DNA from: Juglans regia
Taxonomy: Eukaryota; Streptophyta; Magnoliopsida; Fagales; Juglandaceae
DNA length: 64,000 nt
NCBI RefSeq assembly: GCF_001411555.2
Contig: NC_049916.1
Coordinates: 4,898,001 to 4,962,000 of the forward strand
Direction of reading: 5' to 3'
Below are positions 34,206 through 46,218 of the stretch, one piece after another. How positions within the stretch are numbered: position 1 is the first letter of the stretch; each line of letters opens with the position of its first letter. The notes beneath the pieces were generated by a model that was given only the letters and a program-made list of their open reading frames with translations, was not told the DNA's origin and did not search any database. Both the position numbers and the translations under genes were made by a program.

Positions 34206-37200
34206 CTACTTGCTTGTGCCCTTCTTCTTGAGCAGGCTTCCAAACTTTCCAAGCAACGGCTTCTTCTTCTTCTTCTGTTGTTGCTGCTTCGTTGGTGAGA
34301 TTCCACCGTCATCATTGTTTTCTGTAGACGATACCCCATTTATCTGATCAAAGCTCTCACCACCCACCACCCTTGAGTCGACTTCCTCTTCAAACGATTC
34401 CTGCTCCACTTCTCTCTCGGGTGAAAACTCTTTCTTTTCAATTTTGCAACTCTCCCACATCTTAAACTCAACTTGCACCGAGTCATCTTCTTTTTCCTCC
34501 TCCAGTTTTCCATTCCCATTCTCAATTTTGGCAGAAACCATTTTTTCAGACTCCTCATTCAAGAAATTCTTTTCTTCCTGTAAGTTTTCTTTTCCAGGGT
34601 CATCACATTGATGACTTGGAAACTCCGTTTTAGGCTTCTCTTCTTTTGCATGTCCATTCTCTTCAGAGAATTCAACCACCTTTGGAAGCAAATCATAGTC
34701 CTTTTCACTGTCAGTTAGATCACCATTTTCTTCTATCTGCTTTTTGGCCATAGCTTCTTCAAGTAACTTAGATAACTCGTCAACTTTCTGAAGAGAAGTA
34801 ACTTCCCTAGTTCGGAGTTCCTCATTTTCTTGAATTATACTCTGCAACTCATTTTCTTTGTCCAACAAACTTTCTTTCAATTTCATGTTTCCAGCCTTTT
34901 CTTTCCCAAGAGCTTCCTGCAAATTAATTACCTCGGCTTCAACTTCCTGTAGGCTTTCTTTCAACTGAGCTTCTTCCTCCTTGCTGGCACAAGCTTCTTC
35001 CTCGGTTAGCTTGAGCAAATTCACCAGCCTATTTATTTCTTTTTCCAGAGAAGAGCTCTCTTCTTCAGATTGCTTAACACAATCCACCAAATGAAGTTCT
35101 TTTTGCTCCCACTCAGCCTTGGAGATTTCAAGTTCATTCTTGGATTGTCGAACTGTATCCGTAAGAAGAAAAATTTCATGTTTTGCATCATCAATCATGC
35201 TTTTGTACTTATCATTTGTTGCATTCAAGACCAGCTTTAGATCTTCTATCTGGGTCTCATAGTTTTCATGTTCACCTTGAGTGGATAACAATTTTTCTTT
35301 CGCTTCTCTTGCTTCTGCAGATACCTCATGCAAGGCTGAAGCTAACCTTTCCATAGCCTTCTTGCTCTTCTCTTCTTCACTCCTGGAATTCTCCAATTTA
35401 TTAATTAGTTCAACTTTCTCCTCTAATAAGGCCTGAACATTAGAAGCTGCAAGCTTCTCATTACTCAAAGCCTGGGCTTTCTCCTCCTTCAGAGTGTCAA
35501 GCTCGGACTTCAGAGATTCAACCTTTTTGACCATCTCAGAACCTTCTTCCTTGGCCATATCAAGACGTCGTTCTGAATCCTTGAGATCCCCTTTCTGTCT
35601 TCCAATTGTAATCTCCAATAACCCCACCTTCTCTTTTAGAGAAGAAATTTCAAATTCTGCATCATGCAATAATTCATTGTTTCCCTCTAGCTGTTTCATG
35701 ACTGAATTCAAAGACTCTGATGCAGATCTTTCCAACTTATTTGCTTCCTCGACCTGCGTCTCCAACTCCTCAACCCTGTTTTTCCACTCCTCCACTAGAC
35801 TACGAGCATAAGATTCAGCCATCTTTGCAGCTTCTAGTTCAACATTAAGTTGTTCAATGGAAGCCTCTTTTTCTATCAACTTCTTCTCGACACCTTTCAC
35901 TTTCTCAAGCTCTTGTTTCAAAGAGTCTATCTCTGATTTAAGCTTCAACACCACCTTGTTGTTTTCAGTGGCCTCAGTTTCAAGCTTTGAATCAAGCAAG
36001 GCCTTCAACCGGGTCAACTCAGCTGAGAGAATCTCCACTTTCTCAGCGTGAATCTCAGCAATCTTTGTCGCATCATCAGCATGGCTAAGCGCCTGGTTCT
36101 TTGCATCGCATGTCATGGTCAGTTCCTGCTTTAATCTTTGAAGCTCCTGAGTGGTAGAGAGAAGAGATGCCACATCCATAGCATGTTGGTTCCTCACAGC
36201 TTCAAGTTCTTTCTGCCATTCCTCTTCCTTCTTCTGGGCTACCTCAATTCCTGCCTGCTCCAGCTCAACAGCCCGGAACTTATCAATTTCTGAATTCTCC
36301 TCAGCTCGCTTTTGAGCCACCAAAGCCTCCCTGAGTTTCTCATTTGCTTCTTCGGCAACTCTTTGTGCTTCTTTTAATTCATCAATGGCTTTTGTCTTCT
36401 CCTTCTCAACCAAAGCTATCTGTTCCTTTGCTTTCTTTAGATCTTCCTGAACAGCATTCAATTGCACCTGTAATTCTGATCCCTTTGCAATCCGTGTAGG
36501 TTGCTTCTGAAAACTCAAGACAATGATGCATATCAATATACAGATTGCTCGTCCCAAAGGGCATACAAAGGGAGAATCTCTTCCCATTTCAAGAAATAAA
36601 CGAACAAAACATGAAATGAAAGTCACACTTGGCAGTCCATTTACGAAACTAACTCTTTAGCAGTTCATTCCAGAACATTACAAAGGTATTTTCCTGGATA
36701 TTTCATTCTGTCTAAGAAGAGTGAAGAAATAAACTGCGATGGTCTTCTGTTCTCATCTCAAAGCTTTTAGAATTCAAAATCCCAACCTTTGAAATGGAAA
36801 AACATGCTTCAAATAAATAGCATTTGAAATGTGATTGTAAGTCTTACTTCAGGTGGGGTAATGGTAGCGGCTCTTGATGATCGACGCTCAGTGGTGGGTT
36901 TGGAAGTAACCGATCGCGGGGACCGATCAGCTGAAAGGCGTGGATTCTGCAAAGGAGAGGCTGAATCAGATTCTGATTTAGCTACTCCCCTGCTTGGTCT
37001 ACTAACTTTTGGAGTTGCCGGTGATGCTTTGTGAGGAGTTGCGGATAAAGTAGACCTGTCAAGTGCAAAGTCACATAAATATAGAACCGTATTGAGAATG
37101 CTTTGAATTGGATAGGAAATGGGAGATGTACCAACCATAATCATGTGCAAGAACACAACTGGAAACTTAAAAAAGTACAGATGGATCTAAGCCAAAAACG

Positions 37201-37767
37201 GGAACTTTATACAAAAACTCGCCGTCAGAAAAAAAAAAACAGCAAATATAACTCAAACTGAAAAATAGAAGCACTGAAACAAGGAGCAAGATTATATATT
37301 TGATATAAACTATATCTGATGTTCGGGAAATAAATTGTTCAAGGTCAGATCCAAGTAAATATGTACAGAATTCACCAGAAAAAAAACACCAATGACCTTG
37401 GATCAAGATTAAGAACCAGGAAATGAAGAAACCCCATTAAAAAAAAAAACCAGAACTGCGAAAGACGATAGAAAAAGGCAGTGGAGAGAAATACTCTCTC
37501 CTAAAATTGATGCAAAGATGCATAAGAATCTCAAAAGAGATTATAAACAACAGATCCAGCCAATTAATCTTCCAAATACAGAAAAAAAAAACTCGAATTG
37601 ATGTCACCCACTGATCTTCTAAAATATTTCAGACAAACCAGCGAATAAAACAACATAAAGATACAAAACCAGATCTCCAAAGAGTGACATTAAAGAAAAC
37701 TGTTATTGAGTGAGAAAATTCAAGAGAGATGAAGGGTCGAGTGAAGTTACTTGGATTTGGATGACAT
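34206..37767 (-). CDS. WEB family coiled-coil protein (At3g02930/At5g16730-like), 3 exons
   Basis: Spliced on the minus strand: 37767-37751, 37055-36848, 36506-34206. Introns are GT-AG, phases agree, and the product has 841 residues. The first exon encodes only five codons plus two bases ('MSSKS...'). Residues 6-75 are Ser/Thr/Pro/Arg-rich and disordered, as in plastid-targeted or cytoskeleton-binding N-termini. From about residue 83 to 690 there is an almost continuous coiled coil rich in Glu, Lys and Leu ('QVQLNAVQEDLKKAKEQIAL' onward). An acidic tail follows, and the C-terminus is strongly basic ('KKKKKPLLGKFGSLLKKKG'). Family members resemble WEB1/PMI2-type proteins linked to blue-light chloroplast movement, but most, including this type, have no proven role. 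Chloroplast location in database names is a prediction. The annotation is confident; the function is not. Confidence 0.92.
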
Positions 37768-39635
37768 GGTTGTGGAGATGTCGAAATTGATTGTTGTAGC
37801 AGATAAAGTGAGACAGAGGCGAGTTCCCTTGAATACGGGGCCGCTAAATTGCTGACATTGTAAGAGAATGTCCAAGATGTTTCAGATCAGTATACCATCG
37901 GTCAACTTCTTCTTCCCTTATTTCAGAAACAGCAAATGAAAGAAGAAGAAGAAGGGATGAAGATGAAGTGGGTGATGCAGAAGAAAGAACTAGAAAGAAA
38001 GAAAGAAGAGTAGAAAAGAATTTACAGAACAGAAACCAAATTATTTCGGGTTGGGTTTGCTGTCTCTTATCAAGTCCACACAGAGACAAGACACAGCACA
38101 AACTCAACACTCGAAAACACTTTCTTTTCTGGGGGTGGATGGAAATTGGAATTGGATGTATTTTCAGCCTTCAGGTACACACTCATTTACGAAAGTACCC
38201 CTGGTCGTTTTCTTTAACCTGTCAAAGGTATTCGTAACTTTTCCAGAGGCAAGCCAAAGGGACCTGCTTTTCAGGAAAGAGGATAATTCAGTCCTCGGGA
38301 TTTTTAACTTTTTTTTATTAAATAAAAAAAAACAGAGATAAAAGAGTTTATTAATTTTCAGAAAATTAAAGTTGATAACTATAAATATTTTGAGCTTATT
38401 TTACGTATTTATATTATTCTAAATTTTGAACTCTGTATTTCTTTTACAGTGCTCCAAATGAGAAATGATATTTGAATGTATAAATTTCGGGTATTTTAAA
38501 AAAAAATTAATAAATATAAGATTTACATGAAAAAATTAATTTTTTAATAATAAATCGTGAATTTCATTCTTTTTTAAAATGAATACGTAATATTTATATA
38601 TTTTAAAATTATATATAAAATTATTCATTTCTAATATCTAAATTATTTTTTAATCAATAATTTGAGCATATAATAATGATTACGAAAAATAGTGGAATTG
38701 TTAAAAGAAAAAATATATATATTTCTAACAATTAATTTGGTTAGAAAAATGGGTAAATAATTTTAGGATAATTTTAGGATCGTCGGTATAGGGTGGTCGT
38801 TTAAGGGATAATCTCCCTCTCTCCTTTGATACAGTTGGATCTGAATACGACAGCTTGGTCCACGTAGTGGTGATGGGAAGTGGGATGGGTGCGGTTCACG
38901 TGTGATTTCCTACGTAATAAACGTTTTATTCATCTTTCTTAATTTGTTGAATAAATATGGCTACAAACACATTTTCAATATTTCTATATTTTTCTCACAA
39001 AAAAAAAATAGCATTTTTCATGGTGAAAAATATTTTCTTTTGTAATTTTGTTCTCCTTTTATTTATTTATTTAATAAAGAGAGTGTGATGTTTCGAATCC
39101 AGATTTTTCATTTAAAAAACCTTATCATATGTCATTAAGTCATCAGACTCTTAACTATTTATTTATTTTTTTAAATAATAGAATAACTGTTAAAATTATT
39201 ATTCTCACAACCAGTCTAATCTATACACTCTCATGAGAAAGAAAATAACCCAGAAAATTATGGCATGTATATTGTTACCTTCTCAACAATTTAATTTCTA
39301 ATATCATGATTTTTTTTAGAAAAAAAAAAATTCAAGTATTCAATCACATAGAATTATCTATATATCAAATAAAATGTCCGCGCGAGTTAGAAAATCTCAA
39401 TTACATAATCATAAGAAAAATAGAGAATTCTATGCAATAATATATTTTGAGAGCTCTAGAGAATTTGAGTTTCTAGAGTATTTTAAACATGAAAAATTAT
39501 ATTTATAAGCTAGTGTGTAAACACACATTTTATATTATTGATGTGGCAGAATTTGATTTGTAAAAAAAATCTACAAATTTAAATATTATAAATGTCGTAT
39601 AAACATTGTTTATGAATGATATATTCTCATATTGG
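37768..39635. other. 5' flank of the WEB-family gene and spacer
   Basis: The region up to about 38200 is the presumed 5' leader and promoter of the minus-strand gene. The rest is AT-rich, with long A and T runs. No gene was seen. Confidence 0.4.
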
Positions 39636-39842
39636 TTTTGGCTTTATTGGTTACGCAGTTCAGATAAAATGAGATGTTTTGTTGAAAGTTGAATAAAATA
39701 TTGTTGTAATATAAATTTTTAATATTATTTTTATTTTAGAATTTGAAAAAGTTGAATTGTTTATTATATTTTATGTGAAAATTTAGAAAAGTTGTAATGA
39801 TGAGATGAGATGAAATAGTTTGGTTTTATGTAACCAAACCAT
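39636..39842. mobile_element. MITE of the 'gatgagatgagat' family
   Basis: 'tggttacgcagttcagataa' near the left mirrors 'tagtttggttttatgtaacca' near the right, and 'aaaatgagatg' is opposed by a 'gatgagatgagat' tract. The core 'attattttagaatttgaaaa' matches the other family copies in reverse orientation. Confidence 0.55.
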
Positions 39843-40306
39843 CCCTTAAACATTTGGGTGCGGCTACTATGCCACCCCATCTTTTGACCGTTGGGCTTAC
39901 TGCCCGGCGTAAAAAAGTTTTTTTTTTCACATTTTTTAACATATTTAAATATATTTAAAAAAAATACATTAATACATTTAAAATCACTTCTTTAATCACT
40001 AAGTAAAAAAAAAAAAAATGACAAGCGATTAAATGGAAGTGTCAAATAGAGTGGGCATAATAGTATTTTCCTAAACATTTTGGGCATACAAACCAACAAT
40101 TTTTGTTTTCTTTCTTCTTCTTTTTTTTCTCCTATTATTTATAATTCCACTCATTCTTTAAAATCTTTATATAAATTCAAATATGAAGTTATATGGATCA
40201 CTGACTCGGTGTTTCACATAAATATCTAATTAGCCAGACATTGCAAGGACACGTGGTGCCTATTTTGTGTATTCATTATAAAAAATCTACATAATCTCTT
40301 ATTATT

Positions 40307-40488
40307 CACACAACTTCCACACATCACATTTTTTCTAATTTTTCTTTTTTTTTCTTTTATCAAATATTTAATGTATGAATAATGAATAGAAGAATTCAAT
40401 TAATTTAAAAATAATAAACTCAAAAAAAAAATTTAAAAAAAATTTTAAAATCTAAAATTTAAAAAAATATGATGTGTGGAGATTGTGT
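40307..40488. mobile_element. Short foldback MITE, sister of 7004-7187
   Basis: 'cacacaacttccacacatca' on the left and 'gatgtgtggagattgtgt' on the right form the inverted repeat; the core is AT-rich with A and T runs. Size and ends match the copy in the reductase intron. Confidence 0.6.
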
Positions 40489-40617
40489 AACATTACTCTA
40501 AACATTATCCTCGAAATCTTTTCTCTTCCTTGGTCTGGGAGAGGCGGAAGGACGAATTGAAAACTACTTCAAGCTATGATCTACAAATTGTTTTTATTAT
40601 TATTTTAGTTAGCTCCA

Positions 40618-40702
40618 CCAAAATCTTTTAAAAAGTGAGAGAAATAGATACATGAAACAAAAATCTTTTAAAAAGTGAGAGAAAGAGATACATAAAATGA
40701 GT
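40618..40702. repeat. Two-copy 41-bp tandem duplication
   Basis: The unit starting 'aaaatcttttaaaaagtgag' and running through 'agatacat' occurs twice in a row with two or three changes. Confidence 0.75.
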
Positions 40703-42515
40703 GTTACATAATTTATTACTCATTCATTTGGATGACAATAAATGTTGCATAACTTGTTCTATGTATCTATCTATCTTCTATTTGAAACTTTCAAAATCCG
40801 AATAACTTAAGAAACTATTGATCAGTAATTTTTTAATGCGCGCGCGCCCACACACACATATATGTATGACATCATTTCTAAATCAATTTGATAAGGTTTT
40901 ACCATAAAAATGTATAAAGTGATAATTATAGAATTTTTTTACATCAAACCTAATTGCTTTATATATATGGAAAAGTAATTAGGAACGTTCATCTCTCATT
41001 GGACATGGCAAAGGATAGAGTTTTGTATGGTGGGAAGCTGACAAGCAACCAACAAGCAAGCCCTTAATAATATTCCTTGTGGGTGTCGCAAATGATTGAA
41101 ATGATGAGGTAATATTAGGTGGGGGCTTTACCTTAAGAAGGTTGCAAACCAAGATTTAGGCTTTAATTTTTAAACTGAGATATCTTTAACAAGTTTTGGA
41201 AACTAATTCATCATGTGGGCGGAGAGGAGAAATTGAGATGGTTTGTCCTTTTTGGTAAGATTAGATTAGGGTGTTTAGATTCATGCATGCACCACTAGGA
41301 TATATGGGTTATTTGCATATCAAGCATGTATTGAACAAATTCAACTCTATCTTGTGCACGCCTTCCTAACCAATCTTTTTTGGGTAAGTTTGCCTAACCA
41401 ATCTTGACAAAAAGAAATTACACCAACTAAAATAATCATAAGGTTGAACCTACAAAACATATATAGAGTAGGAAACAAAATAAGAGAAGAATATAAAAGA
41501 TGTTTATTTGAGCAAGAAAAAAGAGGAAAATCCATTGAAATGAGTTTAAGGATTTCACCATGTATTCTTTGTCTTGTCCTCTCTAACGACTTGTTGACAT
41601 AAGTTCTAATGTTAAACCACGCAAATCTTTATCTATTTATTTCCTTTGATCTTCCATCAGATATTATATGATTCTCATTCTCATGCCATCTTTAGACCAT
41701 CCAACTACCATTAAGTGACACATTAAAAAATTATATAAAAAATAGTCATTATATAAATCATGTTGCACAAATTGTTGGCAAAGTAATATGACATCATCCT
41801 CAAAGGCCTCCACACGACCTTATGCACAACACCTAATCCAAATAATACAAACTATCTTATCTTTATGAGTTATTCTATTCTCAATTCGGCGTGTAGATCA
41901 CACAATTCGTATCATTTAAATAATAAGATTTGATTTATAAGATTTAAATTTTAGAATCTCTCTTTCAAATCAAATTATACCACATAAATACTTTACTAAA
42001 TATGTTATCTACATTGACTTATAAATAGAGTTTTTCTTTCTTTATTAATCGACCCATAAATCCACTTCCACGATCAACCCAACCATCAACATTGACTCAT
42101 GCAGGATCCACAAGATTTTAATGCCATATTGATAAACCAGAAGGTAAACCATTATTAAAGTTACAATAGTTAACAAATTACGGGTTGTCTTCCATCCTCC
42201 TCCTGAGAAGCATGTCGTCTCAGTACTCCTATTACCCTTTATTCCAATTATTTTTTGCCAACAAAAAAATCATGTGAGAACATTTCTTACAATTATAAGG
42301 TCTTCTAAGATATGATTCAAAGAAATCCGTCCACCCTTTTCTTAGAATTATTAAGCGCTAATTAATAAATTATATATGTGGCCAAACCATTTATTATTTA
42401 GTACAATTTAATTCCCCAATTCATCTTTGATCTTTTCATCAATCATCTTGATATGTAGTGTTTCTTTTTCTATTGATATTAATAATATTATATTATTTAA
42501 GAAAAAGCTAGCAAT
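40703..42515. other. Spacer, no gene seen
   Basis: AT-rich sequence. A (GC)n-(AC)n mixed microsatellite lies near 40836-40858. No frame with family similarity was noted. Confidence 0.45.
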
Positions 42516-42584
42516 ACTACTCATTAAGAAGAAGAACGTAGCAGAATTTGTGGCAAAATGCCTAGTTTGCCAATTCGTAAAGGC
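42516..42584 (+). pseudogene. Gypsy (Tekay-like) integrase N-terminal fragment, 5' of the hAT insertion
   Basis: 'KKKNVAEFVAKCLVCQFVKA' (about 42528-42584) is the HHCC zinc-binding part of a Gypsy integrase; 'CLVC' supplies the two Cys. Everything upstream of about 42516 (gag, protease, RT, RNase H, 5' LTR) is missing. The reading is cut at 42584 by a hAT-like element and continues at 44367 in the same frame ('EHQRPSGELQSLPIPEWKWK'), after the duplicated 'gtaaaggc'. Confidence 0.85.
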
Positions 42585-44358
42585 TAGGGGTGAAAATAAA
42601 AACCGGTAAACCGGTGAACCAACCCGAACCGGTTGATTCGGTCCGGTACCGGTTTCATCTTTTAAAAAATTGGCCGGAACCGATCTGGTTCCGATTTCTC
42701 TTTTTCTAGCACCTGGACCAGTTTGTATATATATTATATAAAATATTTTGGAAAATTCTTATTGCAGTCCCCGAGTGGGGACTGCATTGCAGGCTTAATG
42801 AAACGCAGTGTTTCATTAAAATGAAACGCAGTGTTTCATTAAAATGAAACTGCAACCCCCCCTTCTGAGTTACCTTCCGAATCCCTCCCCTTCTGAATAT
42901 CCTTCCCCTCCAAGTGTCACAGTGTCCCAAGTTTATCTCCACCAATCTGTCGTCGTCGTCGTTGCTGTTTTATCCATCATTTACCTTGCATTTACTTCCT
43001 TCTTCTGGTAATGCTGAAGATGAAAAGCAAGCATGTTGTAGGGATCATCACCTAAAAGACAAAAAGTAACTCGTTGCTTTCTTTTGATCATCTGTTTCAC
43101 TTTTTGTTTTTTTCAATAATAACACATATTAAGTCATAATGGGTTGATAGCAGATCAGCTAAAAATTACTAGCTAGGTCTAATAATAATTTTTTATTATT
43201 ATAGTAGATCAACTTGGACACAAAGATGCGTAAGACTCCAAACTTTTGGAAAGAAAACAACGACGCAACGCGTAAGGCACCAAATATGTGTAAGACAACA
43301 GATATTAACCAAAATATGTGGAAGACACCAAAAATCGAAAAAAAAAAAAAAAAACTTTCAGTATGTAACTCCACCATCGGTTGTTCTGTCAATGGTGGAA
43401 GAGATTGGATTGTGGTGGTTGATGATGGTGGAGATTTGGTCAGGGCCGCGAGGCGTGTTGCAGAAGGAGAGATTCAAATGTTTTCGTCTTTTTTGCTTTA
43501 GACTGAATAGAAGGGTAATGTGGCCATTTCCTGCTGTAAAATGGGGTCTGTTTAGTCATTTACACATTGGGACTGCAATACAGTCCTCTAAAGAGGACTG
43601 TATATAGCATCGCTCAAATATTTTTTATATTATATATGTTATTAACATTTTATGGCATAATAAATTATAATATATATTCTTTTTCATAAATACATTTCTA
43701 TATATTTGATCATATACACTCACATAAAAAGTATATGTAACCATCATATAATATATTATCACTAGCATATATGTAACCACTAGCATATTAATTATTATCA
43801 CTAACATGTATAATTAAATATATAAATAAGTTAGACACTAACATATTATCACTAGCATATTATCACTAACATACATAATTAGACACTAATGTATTAATAG
43901 TTAAAAGACTATTATTATTAGTATATCACTATTAGTAATCCACTATATATAATAATATAAATAACTATATAAATGGAGATAATTATATTATAGTATTAGT
44001 ATAGTATATAGTATTAGTAATAGTATAGTATTATAGTATAGTATTTGTAGCAAATTTTTGTTATATTTTTATAGCAGATTTTTCTATAGCAAATTTTTCA
44101 TTATAGCAGATTTTATATTTTTATAGCAAGTTTTTTTTTTTTTTTTTTGTAGTAGGTTTCTTATAGTAGTAGGTCTTTTACATGGCAACAGTTTTTTTAG
44201 GATAGATGATTAAAACCGAAAATTCAAATCAAACCGATAAAACCGAAAGTGTCTATTTAGGTGTGTAACCGGTGCGTTATCAGTTCTTCAAAACTCAATA
44301 TCGGTGTATACCGGTTCAGTTCTAAAATTTGTCCAAAACCAGACCAGTTACACCCCTG
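42585..44358. mobile_element. hAT-like element inserted in the Gypsy integrase (1774 bp)
   Basis: Ends 'taggggtg' (42585-42592) and 'cacccctg' (44351-44358) are an inverted repeat except for the outermost base. A perfect 8-bp target duplication, 'gtaaaggc', flanks it (42577-42584 and 44359-44366). Subterminal regions carry many 'accgg/ccggt' motifs on both sides. No transposase frame is present. The internal AT-rich part (43700-44160) has repeated 'tatcactaacata' and 'tatagcagattt' units. A further element (42750-43615) sits inside it. Confidence 0.9.
42750..43615. mobile_element. Mutator-like MITE nested in the hAT element (866 bp)
   Basis: The flanks are the same 9 bp on both sides, 'aaatatttt' (42741-42749 and 43616-43624), as produced by Mutator-type transposition. 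The ends are a degenerate inverted repeat sharing 'cagtcc'. Near the left end lies 'ggggactgcattgcagg', near the right 'gggactgcaatacagtcc'. A palindromic phrase, 'aatgaaacgcagtgtttcat', occurs twice in tandem (42798-42845). The 9-bp duplication is AT-rich, so chance agreement is possible but unlikely given matching ends at 31344-31503. Confidence 0.7.
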
Positions 44359-46205
44359 GTAAAGGCTGAACACCAAAGGCCATCTGGAGAATTGCAGTCA
44401 TTACCAATCCCAGAATGAAAGTGGAAAGATATATCCATGGATTTTGCGATAGGTTTGCCAAGAATATCTTCAGGGAAGAACTCCATTTGGCTTGTAGTCG
44501 ACAAGTTGATGAAGAGTGCACACTTTCTGCCCATAGCTAATATACACTCTTTGGATAAGCTCTCCCAAATATATGTTAAAGAGATAGTTCAACTCCACGG
44601 AGTACCCAAGTCCTTAGTGTTAAACAGAAATACTCAATTCACTTCACGATTCTGGCAAAGTCTGCAAAAATTACTAGGCACCAATTTGTGGTTTAGTAGC
44701 GCGTATCATCTGTAGACCAATAGATAGATTGAACGTACAATACAAATGTTGAAAGATATGTTGCGAGCATATGTATTGGAATTAAGTGGCGATTAGGAAA
44801 GTCACTTACCTTTGATAGAATTTTCCTACAACAAGTTTTCAGGCCACAATTCAAATGGCACCTTACAAGGCACTATACGGAAGAAAATGTAGGTCCTCGT
44901 TATATTGGGACGAAGTAGGAGAAAGGAAGATACTAGGGCTCGAATATCTACAAAAAGTTCAAAAGCAAGTAGCATTAATCAAAGAAATTATGCAAGCGAC
45001 CCATAATCGATCAAAAAGTTATGCTGACAATCGACGAAGAAACTTGGAATTTGCTGTAGGAGACTGGGTATATGTTAAAGTATCGCCGATGAATGGAGTG
45101 GTCCGATTTGGCAAGAAAAGGAAGTTGAGTCCCCGGTATGTACGACCTTACGAAGTCGTGGGACGAATTGGATCTGTGGCACATAGATTGGATTTGCCGA
45201 CCGAAAGACGACCAATCGTGATGGAGCCCAATAGTGTTCAACTCTGACCCAACCTATCATATGAGGAATGTCCTGTGTAGATTATGGATTGTAAAGAACA
45301 AGAACTAAGGAATTAAAAGATACCTCTAATTAAAGTGCTTTGGAATAATCCGGACTTCTAATAAGTAACTTGGGAAAGAAAAGACTCAATGAGGACTAAA
45401 TACCCTCATTCTTAGATTCATCTAATTGCTAGGAATTCTATGTCTGACTGATTATACTCTTGCATGTTTGAATAAAAGATTTTGTCTGATTTTTTTATCT
45501 TTTGTTGTTGTTAGTAACGTTGTATACGCATACCATACCCTTAAAACAGAGCATGTCATGAACTAGAAAAATTGCACCTATGTCCGCATTGTCAGTAGCC
45601 AGACGAGAGCGTAGTCGCAAAAACTAACACGAAAGAAGAAATCGAATGATGGTAGCTCATTGGCAACAAATGGAGAGATTCGAGCATCATCACACTCATG
45701 TGATGGATGCGGATGGTAAATGAAACATTTTTCTGCAGCGAACATTACTGAATGAAGAACGACAACCACCACACCACCCGATAGTCTTGAAGGATGCTAC
45801 AAGGATGCAATTGTTCGAGTTTAATCAAGAGGTAGAGACCAAATGCGCTACAGAAGTTCGTGCTAGTAGGTATAAACCTTTCGAGACCTCAAATACCTCT
45901 ACGGATTGTATTCGTCTCCGTAATTAGGGTCAGCCCATAGAAGATACTAAGCTTGCAATAGAATGTAAACTTAATGAGATGAGGGTTAATATTTATTACA
46001 ATTACAATTTGGACGCGATATTCTATATGTCACAAGACTCAGTAACAAAAAGGGAGGATGAGGTACCATCCCCCTCATTATCTGAGGATTCCACGACAGC
46101 CAGTAAGAGAGGTAAGATTTCAAGTATCATTGGCACCTTTATTCTTGTAGCAAGTTGTTCTCGAGTGAATGGTTACGATACAGATTTTGGATGAAATCTT
46201 CTCTT
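44359..46205 (+). pseudogene. Gypsy (Tekay-like) integrase core to chromodomain, degenerate
   Basis: After the hAT, 'EHQRPSGELQSLPIPEWKWK' leads into the integrase core ('ISMDFAIGLPRISSGKNSIW', 44431-44490). The central catalytic motif, normally 'SDRD', reads 'LNRN', so that Asp is lost. 'SAYHL' is followed by stops and then 'IERTIQML'. A frameshift at about 44835 leads to 'MAPYKALYGRKCRSSLYWDE' (44855-44914) and the C-terminal 'KLSPRYVRPYEVVGRIG'. Then comes a broken chromodomain-like tail ('IPLIKVLWNNPDF', 'VTWEREDSMRTKYPHS', about 45317-45412). This tail type indicates a Tekay/Del chromovirus. From 45420 to 46205 nothing else could be assigned. The copy is dead. Confidence 0.85.
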
Positions 46206-46218
46206 AAGGGGGAGAGGA
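46206..46218 (+). other. Polypurine tract of the Gypsy element
   Basis: 'aagggggagagga' sits immediately before the LTR start 'tgtgacgacccg' at 46219. This is the standard plus-strand priming site of an LTR retrotransposon, and it fixes the LTR border and the element's plus orientation. Confidence 0.85.

Noticed and set aside
35494..36051. Plus-strand Ser/Phe-rich frames inside the WEB gene
   Set aside because: They are the reverse complement of the Glu/Lys-rich coiled-coil coding sequence.
43214..43607. Open frames inside the nested Mutator-like MITE
   Set aside because: Short, cross a poly-A run and show no transposase or host-gene motif; captured host sequence was considered but nothing was recognisable.
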